Assembly (NCBI RefSeq): GCF_014356525.2
Contig: NC_052510.1
Coordinates: forward strand, 13,936,778-14,000,777
Direction: 5' to 3'
Source of the DNA: Nilaparvata lugens
Taxonomy: Eukaryota; Arthropoda; Insecta; Hemiptera; Delphacidae
DNA: 64,000 bases
In this document: in pieces, positions 44,504-56,157 of the stretch
Position numbering within the stretch: the stretch's first letter is position 1
How the letters are laid out: each line of letters starts with the position of its first letter
Notes under the pieces: generated by a model
What the model saw: only the letters and a program-made list of their open reading frames with translations
Databases searched by the model: none
Told to the model about the DNA's origin: nothing
Translations under genes and position numbers: made by a program

Positions 44504-44652
44504 AGCCATCAGAGGGATTCAAAAGCAATGGAATCGAAGTGGCGGATGATAAATTGGTGGAGAGTGAGTCATCTCAACCCTGTAATCGTGGCTAAACGGA
44601 ATAGCTGCGGGGTCAGCAGTCATCAAGGAAATACAAGTTGACAACTGACCTC
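44504..44652. promoter_or_regulatory. 149-bp invariant block (unit A)
   Basis: From AGCCATCAGAGGG to CAACTGACCTC the 149 bases are identical in A, B (47378-47526) and C (48827-48975). The adjacent spacer (A 44274-44500) differs from C at about a tenth of positions. The block has a perfect AP-1 word TGAGTCA (44565-44571), TGATAAATTGG, and CATCAAGG. It has stops in all plausible frames. I read it as a candidate enhancer or other constrained non-coding element. Confidence 0.55.
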
Positions 44653-44702
44653 ATCCCCTTCTTTACCCCCTCATGACTCACAACCCCCCATTACCCCCGG
44701 CG

Positions 44703-44810
44703 TAATTCATTTATCCAGCAGTCAGCGTCTCTCACTATAAGCGCCCTGCCATTCCGCGTGACGTCTGTCTCAGTTACATGTTGCTTTCCTGTGAGTTACA
44801 CCGCCGGCAG
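44703..44810 (+). promoter_or_regulatory. Conserved block with TATA-like and initiator-like words
   Basis: CTATAAGCGCCCTGCCATTC, CGTGACGTCTG and CTCAGTTACATG are kept in all three units with about three differences over 108 bp. TATAAG (44736) and the A of TCAGT (44772) are 36 bp apart, a little more than the usual 28-33, so a core promoter is possible but not convincing. The CRE-like TGACGTC lies between them. Confidence 0.3.
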
Positions 44811-45224
44811 TTTCCACAGACTCCCGAAATATCTCCTTTCCAAACCACTTTCTGGCCAAATTTCGGTTGCTGCTCTGTTACTGCCTATTCGGTTTGTGGA
44901 GTATGATAACAAAGTAAAAATTGGTCATTTTATGATTTGTCAGATTATGCATTTTACAATTTCTACTACGTTCAACTCGAACAGATCAAATTGCATCTTC
45001 ATTTCTTTCCTCCTTATATAATTATTATACATGAATGTGTAATGGTGATGATTATTGAAATAAATTAATTATGGGTTTGTGTTTTCATAGAGATGAATTT
45101 AGTATGGGTTCATTCGAAAAGAGTAGAATAAGGGATTCAATAATGAGACTCTAGTGATTTTGTAGCTCTGTGAATTTTAATCGTGAGAAATTCATTTTCC
45201 TGTTGAAAAAAAAAATTCTCACAT

Positions 45225-45705
45225 TAAGATTTTGCTAACTTGCGTCCGGGAAGACTCCAATTTTATGCAGGGTTGAGGTATTCTCACGGAACTGTATTTC
45301 CGTTAGCAAGGGAAAGTACACGAGTATTTGGGAATATTTCAAACTTGCATTATTTTCCTTTCCCACGGAATTATGCTCGTCTCCACGTGGAACGTTGTCT
45401 CGTTGGTGGAAAGGGAACATAATTTGCGTGGAATAGTTCAGTTCGTCCGATCTCGTAAAGTTATTTGAAGTAGTTTGAATTGTGTATGTATTTTATTGTT
45501 TATCAACAACGTAGTGTAGTGAAAGGTTTCAGTCGTGATGAGATTAATAGTTCTAAAGATAGCGATTGCCATTATATTGTCTTGCTCATGTTTTAGAAAC
45601 CCGAATTGACCGGGTCCCTAATTATATTCATTTAGTAGAAAATTGAGTTGAGTCCTCGCTACCTTCGTAAACAAACGACCAGAGATCAGAGTTAGCAAAA
45701 TCTTA
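45225..45705. mobile_element. MITE with AGATTTTGCTAACT inverted termini
   Basis: TAAGATTTTGCTAACT (45225-45240) and its exact reverse complement AGTTAGCAAAATCTTA (45690-45705) bound the element. TA sits at both outer ends, which fits a TA target site. The interior is non-coding and includes CCCGAATTGACCGGGT, a small hairpin. Units B and C do not contain it. Confidence 0.8.
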
Positions 45706-45753
45706 CAGGCGTTTTTGTTTTGTCATAGAATGTGTAATAAATTGTTGCAGCTT

Positions 45754-47690
45754 ATTTGTTTTAATTAGATTAGGTTTCCGTTGATAGAAGCCTTGAAAGC
45801 TACTCACCAGCCCGCCTACTCGTTCCTTAATAAGTAATGAAGAAAATTGCATATCAGGATTAGGATAATGATGATGATGATGATAACAGCGCCGTTGTTT
45901 GGAACAACGCGTTGAGTCCTGGCGCTGAAAGTTGATTAAACATTAACGCCGTAAAAGAAGGCCTAATTAACAGCAGTAGCAGCGGCGGGCAATGCTGATC
46001 AGTTGAAAGAAGACGAGGCCGGTGTGGAAATATTTCACGCCAGCCTGCATATTTAACCAGCTTCGCATTAAATCGGTGCACACTCTGTTTGCCGACGATG
46101 TTCACTATCTCTCACGCTCTCTCACCCCCTTGAACCTCTTTCCTCTTCACCCAAAATTACTCTTCTTAGCCCACCTCCCTCCACAAACACCCCAAGGACA
46201 ATATTTTCTCCCTTTTCCCTGAGCTTGATAATTAGCTACATTGTGCCCTTGTGCCTTTTCCCGGCTATTAGAATAGGGATTAAAGGGCTTGCGCGTTTCT
46301 CTTCTTCCCGGCTCTCTGAAAATATTCAATTTTCTGATTTTCCAGGTGGCCACTTTGTAAACTCTTAACAGCCGCCGCATGAATTGTAGGTATTTGCTTT
46401 CATTTCGTTTTCGTATTGACGCTGCCAAAATTAATCTGAATCAACGGGGTGCGTCGGATTAATTTGATCTATGGGAAGAGGTGATAAGAAATATTGTGAT
46501 CCAACTGCAAGAAGACGGGCATTCAGTGTTACATTCAGTTTTTGAATCGGAAACAATAAATGCGTATTATTGAATGAGTTCTAAAATAGAACGGTCCATC
46601 ACCAAATGTGTCAAACGGGGTATTCTTTATCAGATACATATTCATACACATATTCTTTATTCTTTGTTCTTATCCTTATGTTTGTATTGTTATTTTCCGT
46701 GGCTGCCCTATAACAGACATTGTTCCTCTTCTGATCACAATAAATTTAAGTTGAGTAGAATAACAATAACAATATTGCTATTACTCTTACTCAAACCAAG
46801 GTTTTTCTGGGTCGCCAACTCAGTATAAGAGATGAAAATCATGGTTTTGGGCATAGACGACCCTGCAACGTATAGAAAACTTGAAAGCGAAGCACTTTAA
46901 TTTATTTGGAAAGCAATTCTTGTCCAACTTCCACCATAGGTAAGGAAATTATTGCTTCCTGAGAACACTTTCTTCGTAGTTCCAAAATATTGGTTAATAA
47001 ACCTCTATTGATATTGCTTCCTTAAAAACATTTCCTCTGTAGTAAAAGTAACCGGTGTATGATTCAATTTTCATGAGGCAATGCATTTCAGTTAATTGTT
47101 TCTAAAAATGCATTTCAGTTAATTGTTTCTAAAAATGCATTCATTTGTCTAAGAGAATTGGATATGGGAAGAATTGGGAGATAAAATATCAATCAATTGA
47201 ACACAAACATACAAAAATGGATAAAAATTCGATTGAGTCACTGTCATGTTGTAAAACCGTACCATAATGATTTTATAAAACTAGAATTTCACGATATATG
47301 TGTGTTTCTATTTCAATAATAGATTTCTATCCATAGAAAAATCCCTTCAGAAATAACCGACTTCCCAATAGTTTTGCAGCCATCAGAGGGATTCAAAAGC
47401 AATGGAATCGAAGTGGCGGATGATAAATTGGTGGAGAGTGAGTCATCTCAACCCTGTAATCGTGGCTAAACGGAATAGCTGCGGGGTCAGCAGTCATCAA
47501 GGAAATACAAGTTGACAACTGACCTCATCCCTTCTTTACCCCCTCATGACTCACAACCCCCCATTACCCCGGCGTAATTCATTTATCCAGCAGTCAGCGT
47601 CTCTCACTATAAGCGCCCTGCCATTCCGCGTGACGTCTGTCTCAGTTACATGTTGCTTTCCTGTGAGTTACACCGCCGGCAGTTTCCACA
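45754..47690. repeat. Tandem unit B
   Basis: It repeats A from the same first base and runs to TTTCCACA at 47690, where it joins unit C. It has a 22-bp insertion relative to A near 46540 (TTTTTGAATCGGAAACAATA) and otherwise about one percent differences. The sequence after 47690 corresponds to an earlier point in the unit (43319 in A). Confidence 0.9.
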
Positions 47691-49373
47691 AACACCCCAA
47701 GGACAATATTTTCTCCCTTTTCCCTGAGCTTGATAATTAGCTACATTGTGCCCTTGTGCCTTTTCCCGGCTATTAGAATAGGGATTAGAGGGCTTGCGCG
47801 TTTCTCTTCTTCCCGGCTCTCTGAAAATATTCAATTTTCTGATTTTCCAGGTGGCCACTTTGTAAACTCTTAACAGCCGCCGCATGAATTGTAGGTATTT
47901 GCTTTCATTTCGTTTTCGTATTGACGCTGCTAATATTAATCTGAATCAATGGGGTGCGTCGGATTAATTTGATGTATGGGAAGAGGTGATAAGAAATATT
48001 GTGATCCAACTGCAAGAAGACGGGCATTCAGTGTTACATTCAGTATAAATGCGTATTATTGAATGAGTTCTAAAATAGAACGGTCCATCTCCAAATGGGT
48101 CAAGCGGGGTATTCTTTATCAGAAGATTACTTTGTTCTTATCCTTATGTTTGTATTGTTATTTTCCGTGGCTGCCCTATAACAGACATTGTTCCTCTTCT
48201 GATCACAATAAATTAAAGTGGAGTAGAATAACAATAACAATATTGCTATTACTCTTACTCAAACCAAGGTTTTTCTGGTTCGTAAACTCAGTATAAGAGA
48301 TAAAAAATCATGTTTTTGGACACAGACGACCCTGCAACGTATAAGAAACTTGAAAGCGAGGCACCTTAATCTCTTCGGAAAGCAATTATTGTCCAACTTC
48401 CACCAAAGGTAAGGAAATTATTGCTTCCTGAGAACACTTTCTCTGTAGTTCCAATTAACCTGTATTGATATTGCTTCCTTACAACATTTCCTCTGTAGTT
48501 ACAAGTAACCGGTGTGTGATTCGATTTTCATGAGGCAATGCATTTTAGTTAATTGCTTCTAAAAATGCATATATTTGTCTTAAATAATTGAATATTGGGA
48601 AGATCTGGGATTTAAAATATCAATCAATCCAACACAAACATACAAAAATGAATAAAAATTCGACTGAGTCACTGTCAATGTTGTAGAACCATTCCATAAT
48701 GATTTTATAAAACTAGAATTTGACGATATATATGTGTTTCTATTTCAAAAATAGATGATTTATCAAATGGATTTCTATCCATAGAAAAATCCCTACAGAA
48801 ATAACCAACTTTCCCAATAGTTCTGAAGCCATCAGAGGGATTCAAAAGCAATGGAATCGAAGTGGCGGATGATAAATTGGTGGAGAGTGAGTCATCTCAA
48901 CCCTGTAATCGTGGCTAAACGGAATAGCTGCGGGGTCAGCAGTCATCAAGGAAATACAAGTTGACAACTGACCTCGTCCCCTTCTTTATCACCCCTCCTT
49001 TACCCCCCTCATGACTCTCAACCCCCCATTACTCCCGGCGTAATTCATTTATCCAGCAGTCAGCCTCTCTCTCTATAAGCGCCCTGCCATTCCGCGTGAC
49101 GTCTGTCTCAGTTACATGTTGCTTTTCTGTGAGTTACACCGCCGGCAGTATTTCCACAGACTCCCGAAATATCTCCTTGCCCAACCACTTTCTGGCCAAA
49201 TTTCGGTTGCTGCTCTGTTTTCAGCCTATTCGGTTTGTGGAGTATGATAACCAAGTCGAAATTGGTTATTTTATGATTTGTCAGATTATGCATTGTACGA
49301 TTTCTACTACGTTTTCCACTTTAACTCGAACAGATCAAATTGAATCTTCATTTCTTTCCTCCTTATATAATTA
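47686..49373. repeat. Tandem unit C, 5'-truncated
   Basis: It starts inside the unit at CCACAAACACCCC. The five bases CCACA at the B/C junction are found at both parental positions (43314-ish CTCCACAAACACC and 44812-ish TTTCCACAGACTCC), so the join has 5-bp microhomology. C is more diverged from A and B in AT-rich parts, including a 17-bp insertion near 48755. Similarity ends at 49373, matching 45024 in A. Confidence 0.9.
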
Positions 49374-50390
49374 AACATATGAACACATTATTTTCTTAAT
49401 AATAATTGAACATGGTCAGACTCTCATCTCAATTCCAATGGAATCTATTTTCAGTAAAACCTCCCTCACATCGGTGTGGATGGAATATGACATATTTGAG
49501 ACAGTTTGAGACTTTTTCACGTTTAGATTTGAATAGTTTCCAAGAAAATTACAAGATAAGTTTGCAGTAAAACTGCAGGAATTCTTAGAAAAAATGTGGT
49601 TAGTTATCCCATGCAGACTGGATCCAGATTCACGATGATGAGATCAAAACTTATCAAATTTAATTTCACGCAAATTGTAAAATTTTAATATTATTAGTTT
49701 TGTGTGACATAAAAATTTAAATATTTGATATTCAAAGCATCTTAATTTGAAATTCTGGTTTGTATAGATATTTTGGACTAAAAATGATGTTGGATTGAAA
49801 ATGTAACATCTTTTTGGACTATTTGTCGTTTTATGAAAATTCAGGGGAAAATATGAGAGAAGTAGCTCAAGGTTGACCTTATTCCTTCTCTCTCAATCAT
49901 TTTGATAATAATCGTTAATGATATGTGATATCAAGAGTAAAAAGTAGAATATAAGTAGTGTGACAATATGAATAATATACTCTATTCAATTACTCAATAT
50001 AAACAATGTTGCTTAATAAGTGGAATATGTTTCTAGATTGATTAATCGTATTCCCAATGTGAATATCAGTATCACAATTTGAATTGGAGGGAGAATTAAA
50101 TTTAGTTCACTGAACTAAACCACTGTGAGTAAATCTCAACTTAGTATGAACCGATTTCAGTTACTGTTCTAGCTTGAAATCTCTATGAGAAAAGCTGATC
50201 CAAAAAACAACATCCCTATGATTTTCCAGCAGATAACTTTCTTCGCATCAGAGTTACTAATATCACTTTTTCATCAGTGCTACGCGCTTGTAGACAAACG
50301 GAAAATCTAGACGATAAGTTGCAGCTGCGGATAATCCCTGCTATGGCCAAATTCTTTGCTTGCGGCTGTTTACTCGGAATTAATGTACAA
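49374..50390. other. Unique AT-rich DNA, nothing recognised
   Basis: No repeat or exon candidate was found. Confidence 0.4.
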
Positions 50391-50399
50391 TGCGCGGGG

Positions 50400-50535
50400 C
50401 AGTGAGAGAAGATAACCAGAAGCAGATGGGGAGGAAAAAGACGAAGACGAAAAATAAGAAGAAGAAGAATAAGAAGTAAAGAAAGGAGAATAAGAGGAGG
50501 AGGAGAAGGAGTATTGGCGAAGGAGAGATAGAAAT
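50400..50535. repeat. Purine-rich low-complexity tract
   Basis: A GAAGAAGAAGAATAAGAAG core with GGAGGAGGAGAAGG. It keeps the minus strand open as a Phe/Leu/Ser-rich frame, which is not a gene. Confidence 0.85.
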
Positions 50536-50843
50536 AGTTGGAATGAAATGGTGAGAAAGTTGCAAAAAGATACTCAGATTGCAGCGAAAGTGCTCCAGGC
50601 GTTGAAACTTTTTCTCAGTCTTTCACTCAGCGCTGGGATTCATCTACTTTAATTTTATGTAGTCGTTTTGTTTGAAACAGTTGTGATTCACGAGAGACTC
50701 AATTGATTTTAATATTAGTTTGAATTCTTTCTCGTTACCTCAAATGAATTTTCAAGTAATTTGCTTACTTTGAATCAACTTTTGGAACAGCAGTTTTTTC
50801 AAACTCAGTTATTACGAAAAGCTTGATTTCTGTCACAGTGCAC

Positions 50844-51150
50844 AATATTCTTTTTTCTCGAGGTTTGGTTTTGAATGAAGTGAATACAAGATTTCAAGAA
50901 CTTATTTCTGAACATATTTCTGGCAATTGCTCTCTCTAGCAGTTCCTCCAACAAATGAATACTTGTGATAAGTTGCATTTTCCGTTCTGGATAAATCAAT
51001 ATTCTTTTTTCTTGAGGTTTGGTTTTGAATAAAGTGAATAGAAGATATTAAGAACTTATTTCTCATTTCTTCATCGTCAATTACTCTGTCTAGCAGTTCC
51101 TTGATAATACTACTCGTGATAAGTTGCATTTTTCGTTCTGGAATATCAAT
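50844..51150 (-). repeat. 154-bp tandem duplication, both copies open on the minus strand
   Basis: The first copy starts at 50844 (AATATTCTTTTTTCTCGAGG) and the second at 50998 (AATATTCTTTTTTCTTGAGG), sharing GGTTTGGTTTTGAAT, TCTAGCAGTTCCT and GATAAGTTGCATTTT. On the minus strand each copy reads about 49 codons starting PERKMQLITS and ending HFIQNQTSRKKNI, with a charged, helix-like middle. They are out of phase with each other. This may be chance in recent duplicates or a relic of a repeat-bearing coding sequence. Confidence 0.6.
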
Positions 51151-51159
51151 ATCGATAGA

Positions 51160-51910
51160 ACGCATTCGAATTATATTATCTTTCAATAATAGTTGTTGTT
51201 TGTTTTGTCTAGCTCTCTTTTATGTGCTGATTCTGTTCCCATAAGCAAATATTTCTTACTATTGTGTTGAATGGAAACATTTTGGCGAATGAAGTTTCAC
51301 GAGTTGAAGCTTTCCTCATAAATCCCTGTGAAGAGTTTTGTTTGAAATACACTTTAGAAGACTGTAATACTGCAAAACTATAAAGTCTATAATATACTAT
51401 GAAATACTGCAGGAGATCGAATGTGCAGAAATCATTGAATCCATTTCTATGGACCATCTGATTACTTGTGAAGTCAGTTTTAAGTATAAGAATATGAAAT
51501 AGAAAAATATAATAATTTTAAAGCTGAAGTATTTAATTTCTTTCCACTTCTTCATTCAACAAATTATGATGATGCATCAGAAAGAAGATCAGCTCAACCC
51601 AAAACTGTTTCTCACTCGAACATTCATAATGATATCATCATAATCAAAAATAATTTTTTGCACTCTTTTCAAAATCTTTCACAAAACAACACCGTCCAGA
51701 AATATTAATATGAATTAGTTATATACTCTTTTTTATTTTGAGATTTTATAGAGAAAGTTAGAGCGTCAGTTTCAGCATTAACAACGTATCATTTGCGTCT
51801 CTACGACACTCTCGTCTGTGAACCAAGATTGAAAATATAGTGCTCAAATATCATCAATTGACTACTCTTCACTTTCTCCTCCTCATATATTCCAACTAAG
51901 TGTGAGAAAA
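51160..51910. other. Unique AT-rich DNA
   Basis: An 82-codon minus frame (51209-51457) lacks any domain. Nothing else stands out. Confidence 0.4.
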
Positions 51911-51915
51911 GTTGG

Positions 51916-52047
51916 AAATATAAGAAAATCAACATAAGAAATCCGACTAAAAAAAGAATAAACCAACGTACCTGGAATACTACTGATACCTGGTATATAA
52001 GAAAATCAACATAAGAAATCCGACTAAAAACAGAATAAACCAATGTA
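51916..52047. repeat. 77-bp direct repeat
   Basis: TATAAGAAAATCAACATAAG followed by AAATCCGACTAAAAA and GAATAAACCAA occurs at 51919 and 51996, with a 25-bp intervening segment containing TACCTGGAATAC and TACCTGGTA. It encodes a hydrophobic stretch on the minus strand by chance. Confidence 0.8.
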
Positions 52048-52169
52048 AAAGGCGCTATTCTACTTTCTTTGGAATTATCATTGATCTGGTCAAGAATAAA
52101 ATTATCACTATTCGTATTATAATCGTAAATTTCAAAATTATCAACTTTTCTAGTATAGAGAAACGTGTC

Positions 52170-52560
52170 AATCCACGCGCCACTAAGGTTGATTAATTTA
52201 GCACCAGCTGTCAGAGAAGGCGTCTACTATCTGAAGTTAGGAGATGAGTGGCTCACGTGAGAAGAACGAGGGCTTTCCCAAAGAAGGGGTTGTTTTGGTG
52301 GGGGGGGGGTGAGTGAGAGGGTGGATCGATCAAGAGAAGGGCCCGGTGGATTCTATTAGAGTAATGAACTTCTAATTGCCTCTCTGCTCTTTGGCTGAAT
52401 AAAAGGGCGTTAGTCGGTTGTTGCATGTCAGTTGGCGAAGTTAGGTCTTCTTGGTGCCCACGACGACTAAACGATCTCTCCAATTCTAATTCCAAACTCC
52501 CAACTACACTGCTGTAGCTACTAATCAAATGTTTCCCATACTGTCTTGTTACTTGCTGCC
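52170..52560. other. GC-richer block, possible conserved non-coding element
   Basis: Contains CACGCGCCACTAAGG, GGCTCACGTGAG (an E-box palindrome CTCACGTGAG), a run of ten G near 52296, GAAGGGCCCGGTGG and AATAAAAGGGCG. A 91-codon minus frame (52253-52528) has balanced codon use but no ATG near its start and no known domain. Confidence 0.3.
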
Positions 52561-52696
52561 AAATATCAGGTTCTAGTTGAATTACTTACCAAAATAGCTA
52601 CAAGATACGGTATTTGTATCACTGATATGCCATCACTGGTTGTTTCTTCCCAGGTCTCGAATGAATAAATTTGAAGTTTTTCGATAGTCTGAGTAC

Positions 52697-52960
52697 TATA
52701 ATCAATTTCAATTTATTCACAACACACAAAAATACAATGAGTAAAAGCAATATACAACACATCAATAACATTAACAGTAACAATGATATTAACACATTAA
52801 AAAACAATAAAATTATGTGTGCTGGAAGAAAAAGGGGGAAAATACCTTGCCAACTATGGTTTCCCATGTAATAGGCAGGTAAGGTATAACTGGTAGGGAA
52901 GGGTGTGTGATAGGCAAGTGGAAGAAGGTAGGTAGATAGGCATGGCTGAGGGAAGGGAAG
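52697..52960 (-). mobile_element. LINE 3' end (family 1), minus strand
   Basis: On the minus strand CCTATTACATGGGAAACC then ATAGTTGG matches the family motif, followed by GTGTGTTGTGAATAAATTG and TTGATTATAG as a tail. It parallels the copy at 4921-5190 in order and orientation. Confidence 0.6.
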
Positions 52961-52969
52961 ATAGGATGT

Positions 52970-54055
52970 GAATTAACGATCCAGGAAACGGTTACAATAA
53001 TTTAAAGATTGGAAGAATAATTGCTTTTTATCCAATTTATGATTTCCTGCTTCATTTTCTTTGTAATTCTAGCATTGTTGAGATGATGATCGGAATCGAA
53101 TTCAATATTGTAACATACTACTAACTTGGTTATAAGAGAATGTCAGTCAAACTTTCTGGAAAATTTGGGGTAATTTCCAGACTTCCAGGTTGAATTACCA
53201 CTTGATATCCCAAAAATTTGTCTAATATGCTAAAAATTCCTGAAAAGTAACTGTTTTCACAATAATTGGAAGATTCTAATAACTTTGTCAGTTTTGAAGA
53301 CTTTCAGAGCTGTACTCTTGTAAGAACTGCCATTGAAAAGCGCTTGCAATGAGAGAACTAATTGAGTAGAGCTCTTCAATGTTATGATTTGAACGTTTTA
53401 TTCGAGCTGTCTCTTAGAAGACAATGTTAGCTTTGAATTCCAGGAAGACTCAAAGCCACTACTTGATGGTGAAGATGGTAAAAGTTCGGAATCAGAGATT
53501 TGACTAGGTTTGCTTTTTTATCAATGTCATTACAACTCTTTCTTGGATCGATTACAATACTATCTTGGTTCGACTTGAACTTTCATAGTTATCTTCCAAT
53601 CAAACGTCTATTTCTTTTCCTCTCAAAAAAGTTGCAGGACTCGATTAAAATGGATGCATCCTTTATCAATATTCTTCCAACTTCATCTTACAGAAGACTT
53701 TTGTTGAAAATTTAGTGTTGATATTTTTCAACTTTCATAGCTGAGCAATAATGGCTACATCCAATATCACCCTTAGCCTACTTTGAAAGTAGCCTATACG
53801 ATGGGTAACAAAAAGAAAAAATCGAAATCCCTTACTATGAACTATAATAATAAAAGGTGACAAAGAAATCCCTGAGAGCAAAAACCGCTACCAATAATCC
53901 ACACACGAATAAGAACAAAAAGCTGAAGCTGCTGGTAGCTTACAGTAATAGCAATCGACTGCTCTCTATGATAAGACCCAGAATTATTGAATTTGCGGCT
54001 GTCACGTTTGTCTCTTGAAAGTCGACGGTTCGATGATTCTTCCAGCCTCACTCAG
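52970..54055. other. Unique AT-rich DNA, nothing recognised
   Basis: A 71-codon plus frame (53500-53715) lacks features. No tandem or inverted structure was seen. Confidence 0.4.
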
Positions 54056-54059
54056 TTCT

Positions 54060-54450
54060 TTATGGCTATGATGATGCTGCTTCTGCTATGTTGTGACTAT
54101 GATGCTTCTGATGCTAAGTCTGGTGATTTTAATGATGATTGTGATGCTTTTGCCATGTTTTGATCTGCATTACGATGTTGATGATGATGATGATGATAAC
54201 GTTGGTGCTCTTGCTATTTTCTGACGGCGATGATGATGATGATGATGATGATGATAACGTTGGTGCTCTTGCTATTTTCTGACGGCGATGATGATGATGC
54301 TCCTGGTATTATCTAATAGACATTGAGATGATGATGATGATGGTGATGATGGTGATGATGATGATGATGATGAAGATATTGACGTTGGTGCTCTTGCTAT
54401 GTCCTGACCATGATGATGATGATGATGCTTTTGCTGTGTTCTTTTGATGA
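54060..54450. repeat. GATGAT minisatellite with 58-bp higher-order units
   Basis: Runs of GATGATGATGAT alternate with AACGTTGGTGCTCTTGCTAT and TTTCTGACGGCGATG. Two units (54173 and 54231) are almost identical; flanking units are diverged (ATGTCCTGACCATGATG). The His-rich minus frame here is an artefact of the repeat. Confidence 0.85.
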
Positions 54451-54869
54451 CGATGATGTGAAGCAAGGAGTGGGGTGGGGAATGAGCAAGGGATGGGAGG
54501 GGTTTGGTGAGCAGCGTTTGATTCTTCTAAGTGCTATTAAGAGCGTATTGCCAGCCAAGCAGCAGCGAAAGCCAGCGACAAGATTTCATTTCATGGCGGC
54601 CCATAATTTGATTCCCGGACCCTTTCTTTCCAGTTCAGCCGCCTGGTCTTCTATGCTCGCTTCCAGCCAACACTTGCTCTTCCTGTCTCTCTCCTCTACT
54701 GTCCTTCCTCGCCGTACTTCACGACTCTATGGAATCTACAAAATCCTCTAGCTCTTCGAGCCAATCAGATGCTTTGAATCTGGTCTTCGCCATTGTTCCG
54801 AACCTTCTCTTTTGCTGCAACTTATTCCCTCTTGCTCTCACACCATTCTTTTTCCTTCTTTATCTCCCA

Positions 54870-55265
54870 ATTTGCAGTTGTTCTCTCTCCAAGCTAGTCC
54901 TAGTTGTTCTCTCTTCAAGTTACTCTCAGTTGTTCTCTCTACAATCTGCTCTCTCCAAAATGCAGTTATTTAATTTTTCCTCCACATCTTCCAATTTCAA
55001 TCTTATGAATGCAAGGATTCTTTGTTCTTGAACATCATCTCCCATTCCCACCTCCCTTGCTTAGAAAATTCAGCTCTTTCTCTTCCTCTCTTCGTCTACA
55101 TCTTCCTATTTTCATCTCTTGAATGCAAGGATTCATCGTTCTCCCCCATTTCTCGAATTCTTCTCTTTCCAAAATGCAGTATAGTTCATTGTCTTATTTC
55201 TTCTTCTACTGAATTTTCCAAATTCTATCTCCTGAATGCAGTTAGATTATCAAGTTGGATGTCGA
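54870..55265. repeat. Pyrimidine-rich repeats, 27 bp and about 110 bp
   Basis: AGTTGTTCTCTCTCCAAG occurs three times at about 27-bp steps (54876-54960). Then TGAATGCAAGGATTC and CCAAAATGCAGT recur at about 110-bp steps (55009, 55119, 55230). The surrounding 54570-56350 is pyrimidine-rich on the plus strand. Overlapping Ser/Leu-rich frames are not genes. Confidence 0.7.
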
Positions 55266-55689
55266 TGAAATATGGATAGCGTTTTTTGGCTCTTCATATA
55301 ATTGAATCCAATATGAACGGAATCCAATTGTATTTGATCTTCTAAAGTGGGGTGCAATTGTTTGTGAGCAAGCGATTCATAGAGATTGTTTGGGGATGAA
55401 TATCTCAGTCTAAAGATGGAAATTACTGAGATACTGCATTTATTCAAATGCTTATAGATGAATAATTATTAAAATGCATGAATTCAGGGCTACTTTCTTG
55501 TATTTATAAAATATAATAATTATAGTACCTTTAAAATTAATAAAATAATAAAACAAGAATACAAATTGTAACATAATTCAATAATTATTAATTTATAATT
55601 TGGCTTTTCATTTGAAAATTATTCTTCAGATAATAAGTAATACTTTCTGCACATCAAGTTGACAAAGCAAATGGTTTGTACGACTTCAG

Positions 55690-55983
55690 CTAGATGGAGC
55701 GCTTCTCAAAGGCGACGCGAGTTCGTCTATTTGCCGTTAAGGGTTCGATGTCCCCATGTCTATCAACTCTGTGTAAACCATTGACACGAGAAATTGGAAA
55801 GCAATTTATCCACGTGTGCTCTTCCTCACCTTCATGCTTTTTTCCTCTTCTATCGATACTTTTATTCTGTTTTTCTTCGATAAGATAATTTCTCACATAG
55901 CTTCCGAATAGGTTATGTATTGCTCTCTCTAGCTCCTTAAATTGTACTCTCAAGTGCTTCATCTTGCATATTCTCTTCAACAT
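55690..55983 (-). CDS. Uncertain 97-codon minus-strand frame
   Basis: An ATG-initiated frame on the minus strand (55983 to 55690) opens MLKRICKMKHLRVQFKELE, has a Glu/Lys-rich middle and an Arg-rich end. It is open partly because of the purine bias of this strand, but the end (55690-55800) lies outside the biased tract and keeps varied codons. No domain was recognised and no splice context is evident. Confidence 0.15.
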   Translation of the reverse strand: MLKRICKMKHLRVQFKELERAIHNLFGSYVRNYLIEEKQNKSIDRRGKKHEGEEEHTWINCFPISRVNGLHRVDRHGDIEPLTANRRTRVAFEKRSI

Positions 55984-56049
55984 GCATATTCTCTTTTCTT
56001 GAATTGTTGCATTTTCCTTGTAGCTCCTCGTCGATTTATTACAAATACA

Positions 56050-56157
56050 CTCTTCTTCTTCTTCTTCTTCTTCTTCTTCTTCTTCTCTTCTTCTTCTTCT
56101 TCTTCTTCTTCTTCTTCTTCTTCTTCTTCTTCTTCTTCTTCTTCTTCTTCTTCTTCA
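56050..56157. repeat. (TCT)n microsatellite
   Basis: About 35 trinucleotides with a single interruption near 56086. It keeps poly-Ser, poly-Phe and poly-Leu frames open. Confidence 0.95.

Larger units (their letters stand above)
42892..45753. repeat. Tandem unit A (longest of three)
   Basis: The unit begins ATTTGTTTTAATTAGATTAG and contains, in order: a GC-richer block (43015-43300) with GCGCCGTTGTTTGGAACAAC; a second (43314-43640) with GATAATTAGC; an AT-rich spacer; and a third (44504-44810). It continues past the shared end at 45024 into a private 730 bp that carries a 480-bp MITE. Unit B is about 99 percent identical over most of its length. Minus-strand frames at 42998-43243 and 43284-43565 are shared with B but carry no domain. 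A 27-bp word AATGCATTTCAGTTAATTG is doubled at 44204 in A and B, single in C. Confidence 0.9.

Noticed and set aside
44736..44772. A confident TATA plus initiator core promoter in the triplicated unit
   Set aside because: The spacing of 36 bp is longer than usual and there is no downstream exon signal; kept only as a low-confidence feature.
54272..54466. His- and Ser-rich minus-strand frame
   Set aside because: It is translation of the GATGAT minisatellite.
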